A stretch of DNA of 64,000 nucleotides from Flavobacterium limi (GTDB lineage Bacteria; Bacteroidota; Bacteroidia; Flavobacteriales; Flavobacteriaceae). A model generated the notes under the pieces. It did no database searches. It saw only the letters and a program-made list of their open reading frames with translations, and was not told the DNA's origin. A program made the position numbers and the translations under genes. The stretch covers positions 1-64,000 of the forward strand of contig NZ_JAADZV010000011.1 of the NCBI RefSeq assembly GCF_010645075.1, in the 5' to 3' direction. This document shows positions 42,483-51,638 of this stretch, piece by piece (the stretch's first letter is position 1; every line of letters starts with the position of its first letter).

Positions 42483-43083
42483 TTGCTTGCTGGCGATTAT
42501 TTTGATTTCTTGTGGCTCAGTCACCAAAAATTATACGCCCAAAAAATTAGATAAAACCTCAATTGAAGTTCCTTATTTCTCAGACTCAAAAAGGGACTAT
42601 GTTTACAAAACCAACATTACTGTTTACGGTCATGAAATGTCGGGAATTTTTATTGCCAAGAAAATAAATGATACTACGCATCGTGTCGTTTTTACAACTG
42701 AATTTGGAAATAAATTAATGGATTTTGAAATTTCAGAAAATGATTTTAAAGTCAACTCAATCGTTTCTGAACTTGACCGAAAAATCCTGATTAATACCTT
42801 AGAAGAAGATTTCAGACTGCTTCTCAAAAGCAAATATTGGATTCAGGAACAATTCGAAAACGAGGAAAACAACATTTATAAATCGGCAGACGGGAAACGA
42901 GACAACTATCTTTTCTTCTCCAAAAAAGATCAAAAATTAGAAAAAGTAGTCCGTTCTTCTAAAACAAAAGATAAAATAACAATTACTTTTACTTTAGAAA
43001 ACGATATTTTTGCTAAAAAAATTGTCATTTTACATCAAAATATTAAGCTAAAAATTGAGTTAAACTATTTTAAATCAGAATAA
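42448..43083 (+). CDS. Lipoprotein of the flexirubin cluster
   Basis: 211 residues with a lipoprotein signal (lipobox ILISC). The mature part is beta-rich and basic. The first 35 bases overlap the LolA-like gene in a different frame; I keep this start because it gives the signal peptide. Its position next to the carrier suggests an outer-membrane acceptor role, comparable to the lipoproteins of aryl polyene clusters. The domain itself is not recognised. Confidence 0.7.
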   Translation: MQKSTIQFLLINCLLAIILISCGSVTKNYTPKKLDKTSIEVPYFSDSKRDYVYKTNITVYGHEMSGIFIAKKINDTTHRVVFTTEFGNKLMDFEISENDFKVNSIVSELDRKILINTLEEDFRLLLKSKYWIQEQFENEENNIYKSADGKRDNYLFFSKKDQKLEKVVRSSKTKDKITITFTLENDIFAKKIVILHQNIKLKIELNYFKSE

Positions 43084-43115
43084 AAAATTAAAATTAACCT
43101 AAAACCAAAATACAC

Positions 43116-43703
43116 ATGAAAAAAGTAATATTAATTTCATTCGTTTTATTTATTGGCCTTATCACAGCACAAGCACAGGTAAAAGTCAGCCCGGGACTTC
43201 GAGGCGGATTAAACTTTTCTACATTGACCAATATTGAGGATAATAATACTAAAACAGATTTTTATGTTGGTGGATTAGTAGATATTAAATTCAATAAATA
43301 TTTTTCCTTACAGCCTGAAATAACGTATTCCAGACAGGGTGATGAAGGGACATACTTTGAAGACGGTCGTTATTATTCTGAAAAATATGAACTGAATTAT
43401 ATAACACTTGGAGCCGTTGCTAAGTTTAACTTTGGTGGAAGTGGTTTTCATATTCTGGCAGGACCTTCTTTAGATTTCAAAGTAGATGATAATTACATCA
43501 ACTCTGATCCTGAAGGTTTTGACATGGCAATTGTTGCAGGTGTTGGTTATACATTGCCAAACGGGTTAGGATTTGAAGCCAGAATTAAACAAGGATTCAT
43601 TGATATTTATGGCTATGAGGGAGTTGATGATGACTATTATTATGACGAAATAATTTTGAATCAGGTTTTCCAGCTTGGGATAAGTTATACTTTTAAAATG
43701 TAA
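43116..43703 (+). CDS. Outer-membrane beta-barrel protein (PorT-like) 1
   Basis: 195 residues with a signal peptide (cut near AQAQ) and the LRGGLNFST, QPEITYSRQG and C-terminal aromatic strand (FQLGISYTFKM) typical of the Bacteroidota outer membrane beta-barrel family. It has an overlapping start with its paralogue. Probably a pigment-associated barrel, or a bystander duplicated locally. Confidence 0.82.
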   Translation: MKKVILISFVLFIGLITAQAQVKVSPGLRGGLNFSTLTNIEDNNTKTDFYVGGLVDIKFNKYFSLQPEITYSRQGDEGTYFEDGRYYSEKYELNYITLGAVAKFNFGGSGFHILAGPSLDFKVDDNYINSDPEGFDMAIVAGVGYTLPNGLGFEARIKQGFIDIYGYEGVDDDYYYDEIILNQVFQLGISYTFKM

Positions 43704-44311
43704 TGAAATTAGACTATAAAAGTATAATAGCTGTATTTTTCATCATACAGGCACAGGCACAGGTTAGTTTCAAGCCAGGTTTAAGAGCAGGTTTGGGTTT
43801 TTCGACGATTTCAGAAACGCATTCTACCTATAAAACAGATTTTTATGCAGGAGGTTTTGGTGATATTAAACTAGGCAAATATTTTGGCCTTCAACCTGAA
43901 ATAACATACAGCAGACAAGGCTCCAATAATGTCAAACGGAATTATTATGATGAGGATTTAATTGCAGAGAAATTTAAAAAAGAAGATTTAACACTTGATT
44001 ATTTGTCTTTTACATTATTAAATAAATTTACTTTTGGTCCTGGTATTCAGATACAATTTGGTCCATCGGCAGATTTCCTGATAAATCATAATTTAGTGAA
44101 AAGAAAAGATGCTAATGATTTGGCTTTTGTTACCGGAATTGGCTATCTTCTGCCATCTGGTTTAATGTTTGAAGCGCGGTTTAAAAAAGGGTTCTACGAC
44201 ATATTAGATAGCGATTATTATTACAATGATTCAAATAACAATTATCTTTTTGGCGATTATAACACAAATATTAATTTTCAATTAGGAGTTTCCTATTCGT
44301 TTGGAAAATAA
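43703..44311 (+). CDS. Outer-membrane beta-barrel protein (PorT-like) 2
   Basis: 202 residues, a tandem paralogue of the preceding gene (RAGLGFSTI, LQPEITYSRQG, FQLGVSYSFGK). Its ATG overlaps the upstream stop by one base. The N-terminus is a signal with the cut near QAQA. The C-terminal aromatic strand fits insertion by the BAM complex. The function in the cluster is not known. Confidence 0.8.
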   Translation: MKLDYKSIIAVFFIIQAQAQVSFKPGLRAGLGFSTISETHSTYKTDFYAGGFGDIKLGKYFGLQPEITYSRQGSNNVKRNYYDEDLIAEKFKKEDLTLDYLSFTLLNKFTFGPGIQIQFGPSADFLINHNLVKRKDANDLAFVTGIGYLLPSGLMFEARFKKGFYDILDSDYYYNDSNNNYLFGDYNTNINFQLGVSYSFGK

Positions 44312-44316
44312 AAAAT

Positions 44317-44688
44317 ATGGTTTTAAAAGACTTTTACAAAATACTTTCGGAAGAAAAAATATCCGATTCTAAATATAATATTACGATTCTGGTCAATGAA
44401 AAACATGAAGTTTTCGAAGGTCATTTTCCGGGAAATCCTATTATGCCTGGGGTTTGTATGATTCAGATTATTAAAGAACTGACAGAGAAAATCACGCAGC
44501 AGACTTTAATGATTCAGACGCTTTCAAATGTCAAATTTATGGCGCTTATAAATCCTGAAAACACTCCGGAATTACGTTTGGAGCTTGATATTGCAACAAC
44601 CGAAGACAATTTGGTTAAAGTAAAAAACACAACTTATTTTAATGACACCGTTGCTTTGAAACTGAGTAATGTGTATAAAAAAATATAA
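44317..44688 (+). CDS. FabZ/ApeI-like 3-hydroxyacyl-ACP dehydratase
   Basis: 123 residues with the FabZ loop EGHFPGNPIMPGV, so the catalytic His36 is present. The usual catalytic Glu in the following helix is Gln50 (VCMIQIIKEL). This complements the two ApeP-type proteins at 30777 and 31215, which keep Glu and lack His. It probably dehydrates 3-hydroxyacyl-ACP during polyene formation, perhaps in a mixed complex. Confidence 0.75.
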   Translation: MVLKDFYKILSEEKISDSKYNITILVNEKHEVFEGHFPGNPIMPGVCMIQIIKELTEKITQQTLMIQTLSNVKFMALINPENTPELRLELDIATTEDNLVKVKNTTYFNDTVALKLSNVYKKI

Positions 44689-44690
44689 TT

Positions 44691-45176
44691 ATGAAACTGC
44701 TACTGACATTACTTCTACTGGTAAATTTTTCAGGCAATCCGGATTTGGCTGCTATTCGAAAAATGTATGCTGACGTTACAAAATCTGAAAATAATGCCAA
44801 AGAGTTTGTAGCAAAACTTTCAGGCGTTTCAAATAATGATGATAAGATTTTAGTGGCTTACAAAGCGGCATCCATTTTACTTGAATCTAAATTTGAAAAA
44901 AAATTAGGTGAAAAAATTGAGCGTTTTAAAGAAGGCGCAAAATTGCTTGAAGCCACAATAAAAAGTGATCCAAGTAATATAGAAATGAGAATGATCAGGC
45001 TGAGCGTTCAGGAAGATGTTCCGGCTATTACGGGCTACAAGAAAAATATTAAAGAAGATAAAAAATTCATAATGACGTATTATGCTTCTCAGGGTACGGC
45101 TTTGAAAGATTATCTTAAAAACTTTGTTTTGCAATCTAAAAGCTTCTCTGAAAAAGAGAAGCAATTTGTAAAATAA
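44691..45176 (+). CDS. Secreted helical protein of unknown function
   Basis: 161 residues with a short signal peptide and a helical mature part rich in Lys and Glu (KFEKKLGEKIERFKEGAKLL). The helix-turn pattern loosely recalls a TPR-like repeat but no domain is certain. It lies 2 bases after the dehydratase gene and 18 before the glycosyltransferase, within the operon. Confidence 0.65.
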   Translation: MKLLLTLLLLVNFSGNPDLAAIRKMYADVTKSENNAKEFVAKLSGVSNNDDKILVAYKAASILLESKFEKKLGEKIERFKEGAKLLEATIKSDPSNIEMRMIRLSVQEDVPAITGYKKNIKEDKKFIMTYYASQGTALKDYLKNFVLQSKSFSEKEKQFVK

Positions 45177-45194
45177 AGTTCCAAAAAATACTAC

Positions 45195-46364
45195 ATGAAA
45201 TCACAACAGGAATTACTTAATCCGACTAACTTTTGCGTTATTGTGCCTACGTACAACAATCAAAAAACACTAAAAAAAGTACTGGATTCTGTTTTAGATT
45301 TTACTTCAAATGTCATTATTGTTAATGATGGTTCGACAGATAAAACTTTCGACATTTTAAAACAATATTCGCAGCTTACACAAATTCACCATCCTAAAAA
45401 TTTAGGAAAAGGACGTGCGCTTAGAAACGGTTTTCGAAAGGCAATAGAAATGAAATTCGAATATGCTATTACAATCGATTCTGACGGTCAGCATTTTGCG
45501 TCTGATATTCCAAATTTTATTGCCGAAATTCAAAATGAACCGAATTTATTATTGATCGGAAGCCGGAATATGACACAGGAAAATGTGCCGAAAAAAAGCA
45601 GCTTCGGAAACAAATTTTCGAACTTCTGGTTCAGGTTTGAAACCGGAATCAAACTTGACGATACACAATCCGGTTTTCGATTGTATCCTTTGCGATTGCT
45701 TCCGAAACAATTTTACACCAATAAATTTGAGTTTGAGATTGAAATCATTGTACGCGCTGCATGGAAAGGAATTACAGTAAAAAACATTCCGATTCAGGTT
45801 TTGTATGATCCTGCAGAACGGGTTTCGCATTTTCGTCCGTTTCGTGATTTTACCCGAATCAGTATTCTAAATACAGTTTTGGTAACTAATGCGCTGCTTT
45901 ACATCAAACCAAGGGATTTTTTTCGAAGGGCAAAAAAAAAAGGATTTAAAAAATTCTTTTTAGAAGACATTTTAGAAAGCAAAGATTCAAATTTTAAAAA
46001 AGCAGCCGCAATTGCTTTAGGAATTTTTATCGGTCTTTCTCCTTTTTGGGGTTTTCAGACGATTTTGCTTTTTACTTTCGCAGCCTTATTCAGACTCAAC
46101 AAAGTCATTGCTTATTTGACTTCAAATGTGAGTTTTCCTCCTTTTATTCCTTTTATAATCTACGGTTCATTAAAAATGGGAAGCTATTTTGTATCCAACG
46201 ATGCACCCTTAATTTTAGACAGTTCGATTACACTCGACGATATTCAAAAAAATGCTACCCAATATATCGTAGGAAGTCTTATTTTAGCATCCGTTTCTGC
46301 GCTAACGATTGGTCTGATAAGTTATTTGCTTCTGACTGCTTTTAGCAAAAAAAAATTACAGTAA
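45195..46364 (+). CDS. GT2 glycosyltransferase with C-terminal DUF2062 membrane domain
   Basis: 389 residues. A GT-A domain begins with FCVIVPTYNN and has NDGSTD (44-49) and DSDGQH (95-100; the second Asp is the metal ligand). From about residue 266 a DUF2062 region follows (AIALGIFIGLSPFWGFQT) with several membrane helices. Such two-domain proteins occur in aryl polyene clusters. It may attach a sugar or lipid-linked head group. Confidence 0.85.
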   Translation: MKSQQELLNPTNFCVIVPTYNNQKTLKKVLDSVLDFTSNVIIVNDGSTDKTFDILKQYSQLTQIHHPKNLGKGRALRNGFRKAIEMKFEYAITIDSDGQHFASDIPNFIAEIQNEPNLLLIGSRNMTQENVPKKSSFGNKFSNFWFRFETGIKLDDTQSGFRLYPLRLLPKQFYTNKFEFEIEIIVRAAWKGITVKNIPIQVLYDPAERVSHFRPFRDFTRISILNTVLVTNALLYIKPRDFFRRAKKKGFKKFFLEDILESKDSNFKKAAAIALGIFIGLSPFWGFQTILLFTFAALFRLNKVIAYLTSNVSFPPFIPFIIYGSLKMGSYFVSNDAPLILDSSITLDDIQKNATQYIVGSLILASVSALTIGLISYLLLTAFSKKKLQ

Positions 46365-46401
46365 AACACATTTTGATTTCTCCATCAATAGCTTAAATTA
46401 A

Positions 46402-46430
46402 TTCGTGGAAATTTGTGAAATTTGTGGCAA
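46402..46430. repeat. Short near-tandem repeat before the exporter gene
   Basis: Three units of about 10 bases (TTCGTGGAAA, TTTGTGAAAT, TTTGTGGCAA) precede the ATG at 46448. I recall similar strings between genes in many Flavobacterium genomes. It may act in the messenger leader. Confidence 0.4.
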
Positions 46431-46447
46431 AAAATTAAACAATAATT

Positions 46448-49400
46448 ATGCATCAATACTTCTATACTATCCATCAATTTGTAAACCGAAGAAAATCATT
46501 TTCGGTTTTTTTGGCTGTACTGATGCTTTTTGTATTTGGATTTTTTGCTTCTCAAATCAAATTTGAAGAAGATATAACCAAACTGATTCCCACAAATGAC
46601 AAGGCTGATGTAACAGCGAAAGTTCTCAAACAGTTAAATTTTGCAGATAAAATAACCGTCATTTTCAAACTCGAAAAAAAAGGTTCTGAAGAAGATTTAA
46701 AAGAAATGGCAACTGCTTTTTCAGACAGCGTTTCTAAATCCTGCAAACCGTACATCACCGGAATTCAGGGAAAAATTGACGAAGAAAATATTCAGGAAAC
46801 CATTGATTTTGTTTACAATAATCTGCCGCTTTTTTTAGATGACACAGATTATGCAGCCATCGAAAAAAAACTGCAGAAAGACAGTATTGCAGCAACAGTT
46901 CAGGAAAATTACAAATCCATTATTTCACCATCCGGTTTTGTTACTAAAGATTTTATTCTGCAGGATCCGCTGGGAATTTCGTTTATCGCCTTAAAAAAGT
47001 TACAACAGCTAAATGTTGGCGACGACTTTACGCTCGATAATGGTTTTGTGATGACCAAAGACAAAAAGAAATTATTGCTTTTTATTACTTCAGATATTTC
47101 ATCGAGCGAAACCGAAAAAAATACTCTTTTTGCCGAAAAGCTAAAATCGATTCAGGAAAATTTAAATCAGCACTTTAAAACCAAAACCTCGATCAGCTAT
47201 TTTGGTTCTGCTTTAATTGCTGTTGCCAATGCCAATCAGATTAAAAGCGATATTGTTTTGACGACGACCATCGCCATGATAACACTGATGCTGATTTTGA
47301 TTTTATTCTACCGAAAAATATTAATTCCACTGATTATTTTTATCCCGACAGTATTTGGCGGTTTGTTTGCTGTTGCCTTTTTATATTTTGTAAAAGAACA
47401 GATTTCGGCTATTTCACTTGGAATTGGCTCTATTTTATTGGGAATCACGATTGATTATTCTTTACATATTCTCACGCATTACAAACACAACAGCGACATC
47501 AAAACCTTGTACAAAGACATTACGATGCCGGTCATTATGAGCAGTTCGACTACCGCAGTTGCTTTTTTATGTCTGCTTTTCGTAAAATCTGATGCACTGA
47601 ATGATCTTGGGATTTTCGCTGCCGTCATTGTGATGGCCTCCGCATTTTTCTCGCTTTTGATTGTTCCGCATTTATACAAACCAAAAGAGAATAATTTTGA
47701 GCACAAGAAAAATGTGATCGATAAACTGGCTCATTTCTCCTTTCACAACAATAAATTTTTGATTGGTTTCTGTGTTTTAATTACGATTGTCTGCTGTTTT
47801 ACTTATAATGATGTTGGTTTCAATAACGATTTGTCGCAGTTGAATTTTGTTCCGAAAGAAATCAAAGCTGCCGAAAAACAATTAGAAGAAAGCACGAGTC
47901 TGACTTCAAAAACCATTTATGTGGCTTCTTACGGAAAAAGTATGGAAGAAGTCTTGCAGCACAACAGCCAGCTTTCTGCCGATTTATCTAAAGAGAAAAA
48001 ACAAAACAAAATATTGAATTTCAGTTCAGTTGGCGGAATTATGCTTTCGCAGAAGCAACAGCTTGAAAAAATTGAAAAATGGAATTCATTTTGGGATGCC
48101 AGTAAAAAACAGCTTTTAAAATCCGGATTAATTTCCGAAGGTTCAAAACTTGGGTTTAAACCTACCGCCTATTCTACTTTTTTCGATCATTTAAATTTTA
48201 GTTTCAAACCGATTTCTTCTGAGGATTATCTAAGAATTCAGGCTTTACAATTAAAAGAATTTATAACACAAAAAGATGGTTTTTATACGATTTCGACTTT
48301 GGTAAAAGTAACTCCTGAACAGCGGGATACTTTTGTAAAATCGGCTTCCGCCAAAGAAAACCTGATTGCGATTGACCGTCAGCAAATGAATGAAACGTTT
48401 TTCAGCACTTTAAAAACGGATTTTAATTCGCTTGTCAATTATTCATTTGTCGCTGTCATTTTAATTCTGTTTTTCTTTTTCAGAAGGATCGAATTGGTAA
48501 TTTTAAGCTGTATTCCGATAGCCCTGACCGGAATCGTAACAGCAGGAATCATGGGAATTTTTGGCATTCAGATGAATATTTTCAGTATGATTGTCTGCAC
48601 TTTGATTTTTGGTCACGGTGTTGATTTTAGTATTTTCATGACGAGCGCACTTCAAAAAGAATATACTACCGGAAAAAACGAAATTGCGATTTACAGAACG
48701 TCCATAATTCTGGCCGTAATTACAACCATATTAGGAATCGGTGCCATGATATTTGCCAAGCATCCGGCGCTGACTTCGATTTCATCAGTTTCGTTAATCG
48801 GTGTTTTTGCAGCCCTGATTATTACATTTATTTTCTACCCGATTCTTTTTAAAATTTTTATATCAAACCGATCCAAAAACGGAAATCCGCCTTTTGCATT
48901 ACGCAGTTTGTTAAATGGTATACTTTCCTTTTCTTACTACGGTTTGGGCGGGATTTTAATGTCTCTTTACTGTTTGCTTATTATACCGATTCTTCCTGTA
49001 AAGGATAAATCGAAAATGAGTGGATTTCGTTTTGTGATTTCAAAATTTGTGAAATCAGTATTGTATTCAAATCCGTTTGTGGATAAAAAAGTGATTAATA
49101 CTTTTAATGAAAATTTCGAAAAACCAGCGATAATTATTGCCAATCATACCTCATTTTTAGATTCTCTGACAATAGGAATGCTAAATCCAAAAGTTATTTA
49201 TCTAGTAAATGACTGGGTCTACAACTCTCCATTTTTTGGCCCTATTGCTAAAAAAGCAGGTTTTTATCCCGTTACAGAAGGACTTGAAAACGGTGTTGAA
49301 CATTTGCGCCAAAAAGCAAAAGAAGGCTATTCTATCATAATTTTTCCTGAGGGAACCCGTTCTGAAAGTAATCAGATTAAGCGTTTTCACAAAGGTGCAT

Positions 49401-50119
49401 TTTATCTTGCCGAAGAACTAAATTTAGATATTCTTCCGGTTTTAATTCATGGTGTTTCAGAAGTGTTGCCAAAAGGCGATTTTATAATTTATGACGGCAG
49501 TATTACGGTTTCTATTTTAGAAAGAATTACTCCTGAAAATCATTCTTTCGGTAAAAATTATGCCCAAAGGACAAAACAGATCAGTGCCTTTTTTAAATCT
49601 GAATTCTCTAAAATCCGCCAGGAAATCGAAGGACCGGATTATTTCAAAAAGATGCTGATTCACAGTTATGATTACAAAGAAATTGAAGTCGTAAAAAGTG
49701 TAAAACAAAATCTGAAATCACAGCTCGAAACCTATTATCACCTAAACCTTTACATTTCGGCGAAAGCCAGAATCCTGCATTTAGCAAATGACTACGGGCA
49801 ACTGGATGTTTTACTGACTTTACAGGAACCACAGCGAAAAATTCATTCGTATATTGCTGACGAAGAAAAAAGAGAAATTGCCACAACCAATTATATCGCT
49901 AAAAAGAGAAAAATATCATATCTGAATCAATTATCTGAGGTTGAAAATGAATATGATGTTGTATTAATTTCGGATGAAAACCTGAACAATTTTTCGGAAA
50001 TCACTAAAGCTTCATCTATCATTTTAGTAAATTCTTCACGTTTAAAAAACGCAATAACTGACCTTGGTTTTGATTGTGTTTTAGAAAAAAATAACATTCT
50101 CATTTTAAAGAAAAATTAA
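46448..50119 (+). CDS. MMPL/RND exporter fused to a PlsC acyltransferase and a methyltransferase-like tail
   Basis: 1,223 residues in three parts. Residues 1-820 form an RND/MMPL exporter with two six-helix bundles and two periplasmic loops (hydrophobic blocks near 270-400 and 670-800). Around 898-975 is a PlsC-type acyltransferase with NHTSFLD and FPEGTRSE. From about 1080 the sequence (ARILHLANDYGQLDVLLTL) resembles a degenerate SAM-methyltransferase fold without a clear GxGxG. Aryl polyene clusters encode an MMPL exporter, but here it is joined to an acyltransferase, which suggests acylation is coupled to export. The join is in one uninterrupted frame. Confidence 0.85.
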   Translation: MHQYFYTIHQFVNRRKSFSVFLAVLMLFVFGFFASQIKFEEDITKLIPTNDKADVTAKVLKQLNFADKITVIFKLEKKGSEEDLKEMATAFSDSVSKSCKPYITGIQGKIDEENIQETIDFVYNNLPLFLDDTDYAAIEKKLQKDSIAATVQENYKSIISPSGFVTKDFILQDPLGISFIALKKLQQLNVGDDFTLDNGFVMTKDKKKLLLFITSDISSSETEKNTLFAEKLKSIQENLNQHFKTKTSISYFGSALIAVANANQIKSDIVLTTTIAMITLMLILILFYRKILIPLIIFIPTVFGGLFAVAFLYFVKEQISAISLGIGSILLGITIDYSLHILTHYKHNSDIKTLYKDITMPVIMSSSTTAVAFLCLLFVKSDALNDLGIFAAVIVMASAFFSLLIVPHLYKPKENNFEHKKNVIDKLAHFSFHNNKFLIGFCVLITIVCCFTYNDVGFNNDLSQLNFVPKEIKAAEKQLEESTSLTSKTIYVASYGKSMEEVLQHNSQLSADLSKEKKQNKILNFSSVGGIMLSQKQQLEKIEKWNSFWDASKKQLLKSGLISEGSKLGFKPTAYSTFFDHLNFSFKPISSEDYLRIQALQLKEFITQKDGFYTISTLVKVTPEQRDTFVKSASAKENLIAIDRQQMNETFFSTLKTDFNSLVNYSFVAVILILFFFFRRIELVILSCIPIALTGIVTAGIMGIFGIQMNIFSMIVCTLIFGHGVDFSIFMTSALQKEYTTGKNEIAIYRTSIILAVITTILGIGAMIFAKHPALTSISSVSLIGVFAALIITFIFYPILFKIFISNRSKNGNPPFALRSLLNGILSFSYYGLGGILMSLYCLLIIPILPVKDKSKMSGFRFVISKFVKSVLYSNPFVDKKVINTFNENFEKPAIIIANHTSFLDSLTIGMLNPKVIYLVNDWVYNSPFFGPIAKKAGFYPVTEGLENGVEHLRQKAKEGYSIIIFPEGTRSESNQIKRFHKGAFYLAEELNLDILPVLIHGVSEVLPKGDFIIYDGSITVSILERITPENHSFGKNYAQRTKQISAFFKSEFSKIRQEIEGPDYFKKMLIHSYDYKEIEVVKSVKQNLKSQLETYYHLNLYISAKARILHLANDYGQLDVLLTLQEPQRKIHSYIADEEKREIATTNYIAKKRKISYLNQLSEVENEYDVVLISDENLNNFSEITKASSIILVNSSRLKNAITDLGFDCVLEKNNILILKKN

Positions 50120-50120
50120 A

Positions 50121-51632
50121 ATGAAAGAGCAATACGACGCGGTAATTGTAGGAAGCGGTTTGGGCGGATTAGTTTCTGCCATTATTCTGGCTAAAGAAGG
50201 CTACAGCGTTTGTGTGCTCGAAAAAAACAATCAGTACGGCGGAAACCTGCAGACTTTTGTTCGCGACAAAACCATTTTTGATACCGGAATTCACTACATC
50301 GGAGGTTTAGGCGAAGGTCAGAACCTGCATCAGTATTTTAAATATTTGGGAATTATCGATCATTTAAATCTGAAGAAATTAGATGAAAATGCTTTTGATA
50401 TTATTTCTTTTGAAGACGACAATACCGAATATCCTCATGCCCAGGGTTACGAAAATTTTATTCATCAGTTAGAAAAACATTTTCCTGAAGAAAAGGAAAA
50501 TATTAAAAATTACTGCGAAAAATTAAAAGCGATTTGTGATTCTTTTCCTCTTTATAATTTAGAATGGGAAGGAAAATATGATGATGAAATTTTAATGCTC
50601 AACGCTAAAGAAACAATTGATTCCTTTACAGACAATGAAAAACTAAAAGCCGTATTGGCAGGTTCTAATTTTCTGTACGCTGGTCTTCCTGATAAATCAC
50701 CTTTTTATGTTCATGCCCTCATTGTAAATTCGTATATAGAAAGTTCATGGCGTTGTATCAACGGAGGAAGCCAGATTACCAAACAGCTTTTGAAACAGCT
50801 TAAAAAACATGGTGGTGAATTTTATAAACATAAAGAAGTTACCCATTTTGAAGTCGAAAATCACAAAGTAAATTCGGTTAAAATGAAAGACGGAACACAG
50901 GTTTCCGGAAAACTTTTTATTTCGAATATTGAACCCAAAACTACTTTGAAAATGGCGGGTCAGGAGAACTTCAGAAAACCATTTTTTAACAGAATTCAAA
51001 GTTTGGAAGGCGTGCTTTCGGCCTTTAGTTTATATCTGGTTTTTAAATCCGAAACTTTCAAATACATCAATCATAATTATTATCATTTTAAAAATAGCGA
51101 GGAAGTGTGGACCGCTCACGAATATGATGAAAATTCGTGGCCAAAAACATATATGGCTTCCATGAATGCTTCGAAAGAAAATGAAATCTGGGCTGACGGA
51201 ATGACTTTTATAACCTACATGAAATTCGATGATGTTTTGCCCTGGGCAGAAACGTTTAATACAACAGTAGAAAAAAACGATCGCGGTGAAAGTTATGAAG
51301 AATTCAAAGCCAGAAAAGCAGCTAAATTTTTAGATGAAATTGAAATAAAATTTCCAGGAATCAGAGATTGTATTAAATCTGTTCATACATCAACGCCTCT
51401 TTCCTATCGCGATTATATTGGTGGCGATAACGGAAATATGTACGGCTATGTCAAAGATTCCAACAATCCGATGAAAACTTTGATTCCATCCAAAACCAAA
51501 TTAGAAAATTTGTATCTCACCGGACAAAGCATCAACATGCACGGGGTTTTGGGCGTAACCATTGGAGCTGTTGTGACCTGCTCTGAAATTGTTGGAAAAG
51601 AATATTTGATTACAAAAATTAATCAGGCTTAA
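50121..51632 (+). CDS. CrtI-like FAD-dependent oxidoreductase/isomerase
   Basis: 503 residues. The N-terminal dinucleotide site is GSGLGG (11-16), then LEKNNQYGGNLQTF and DTGIHYIGGLG. The C-terminus (LYLTGQSINMHGVLGVTIGA) is that of the phytoene desaturase/carotene isomerase family. It probably acts on the polyene or the cyclohexanedione ring; aromatisation of the DarAB product and double-bond isomerisation are both possible. It begins one base after the exporter's stop. Confidence 0.85.
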   Translation: MKEQYDAVIVGSGLGGLVSAIILAKEGYSVCVLEKNNQYGGNLQTFVRDKTIFDTGIHYIGGLGEGQNLHQYFKYLGIIDHLNLKKLDENAFDIISFEDDNTEYPHAQGYENFIHQLEKHFPEEKENIKNYCEKLKAICDSFPLYNLEWEGKYDDEILMLNAKETIDSFTDNEKLKAVLAGSNFLYAGLPDKSPFYVHALIVNSYIESSWRCINGGSQITKQLLKQLKKHGGEFYKHKEVTHFEVENHKVNSVKMKDGTQVSGKLFISNIEPKTTLKMAGQENFRKPFFNRIQSLEGVLSAFSLYLVFKSETFKYINHNYYHFKNSEEVWTAHEYDENSWPKTYMASMNASKENEIWADGMTFITYMKFDDVLPWAETFNTTVEKNDRGESYEEFKARKAAKFLDEIEIKFPGIRDCIKSVHTSTPLSYRDYIGGDNGNMYGYVKDSNNPMKTLIPSKTKLENLYLTGQSINMHGVLGVTIGAVVTCSEIVGKEYLITKINQA

Positions 51633-51638
51633 ACTGTG

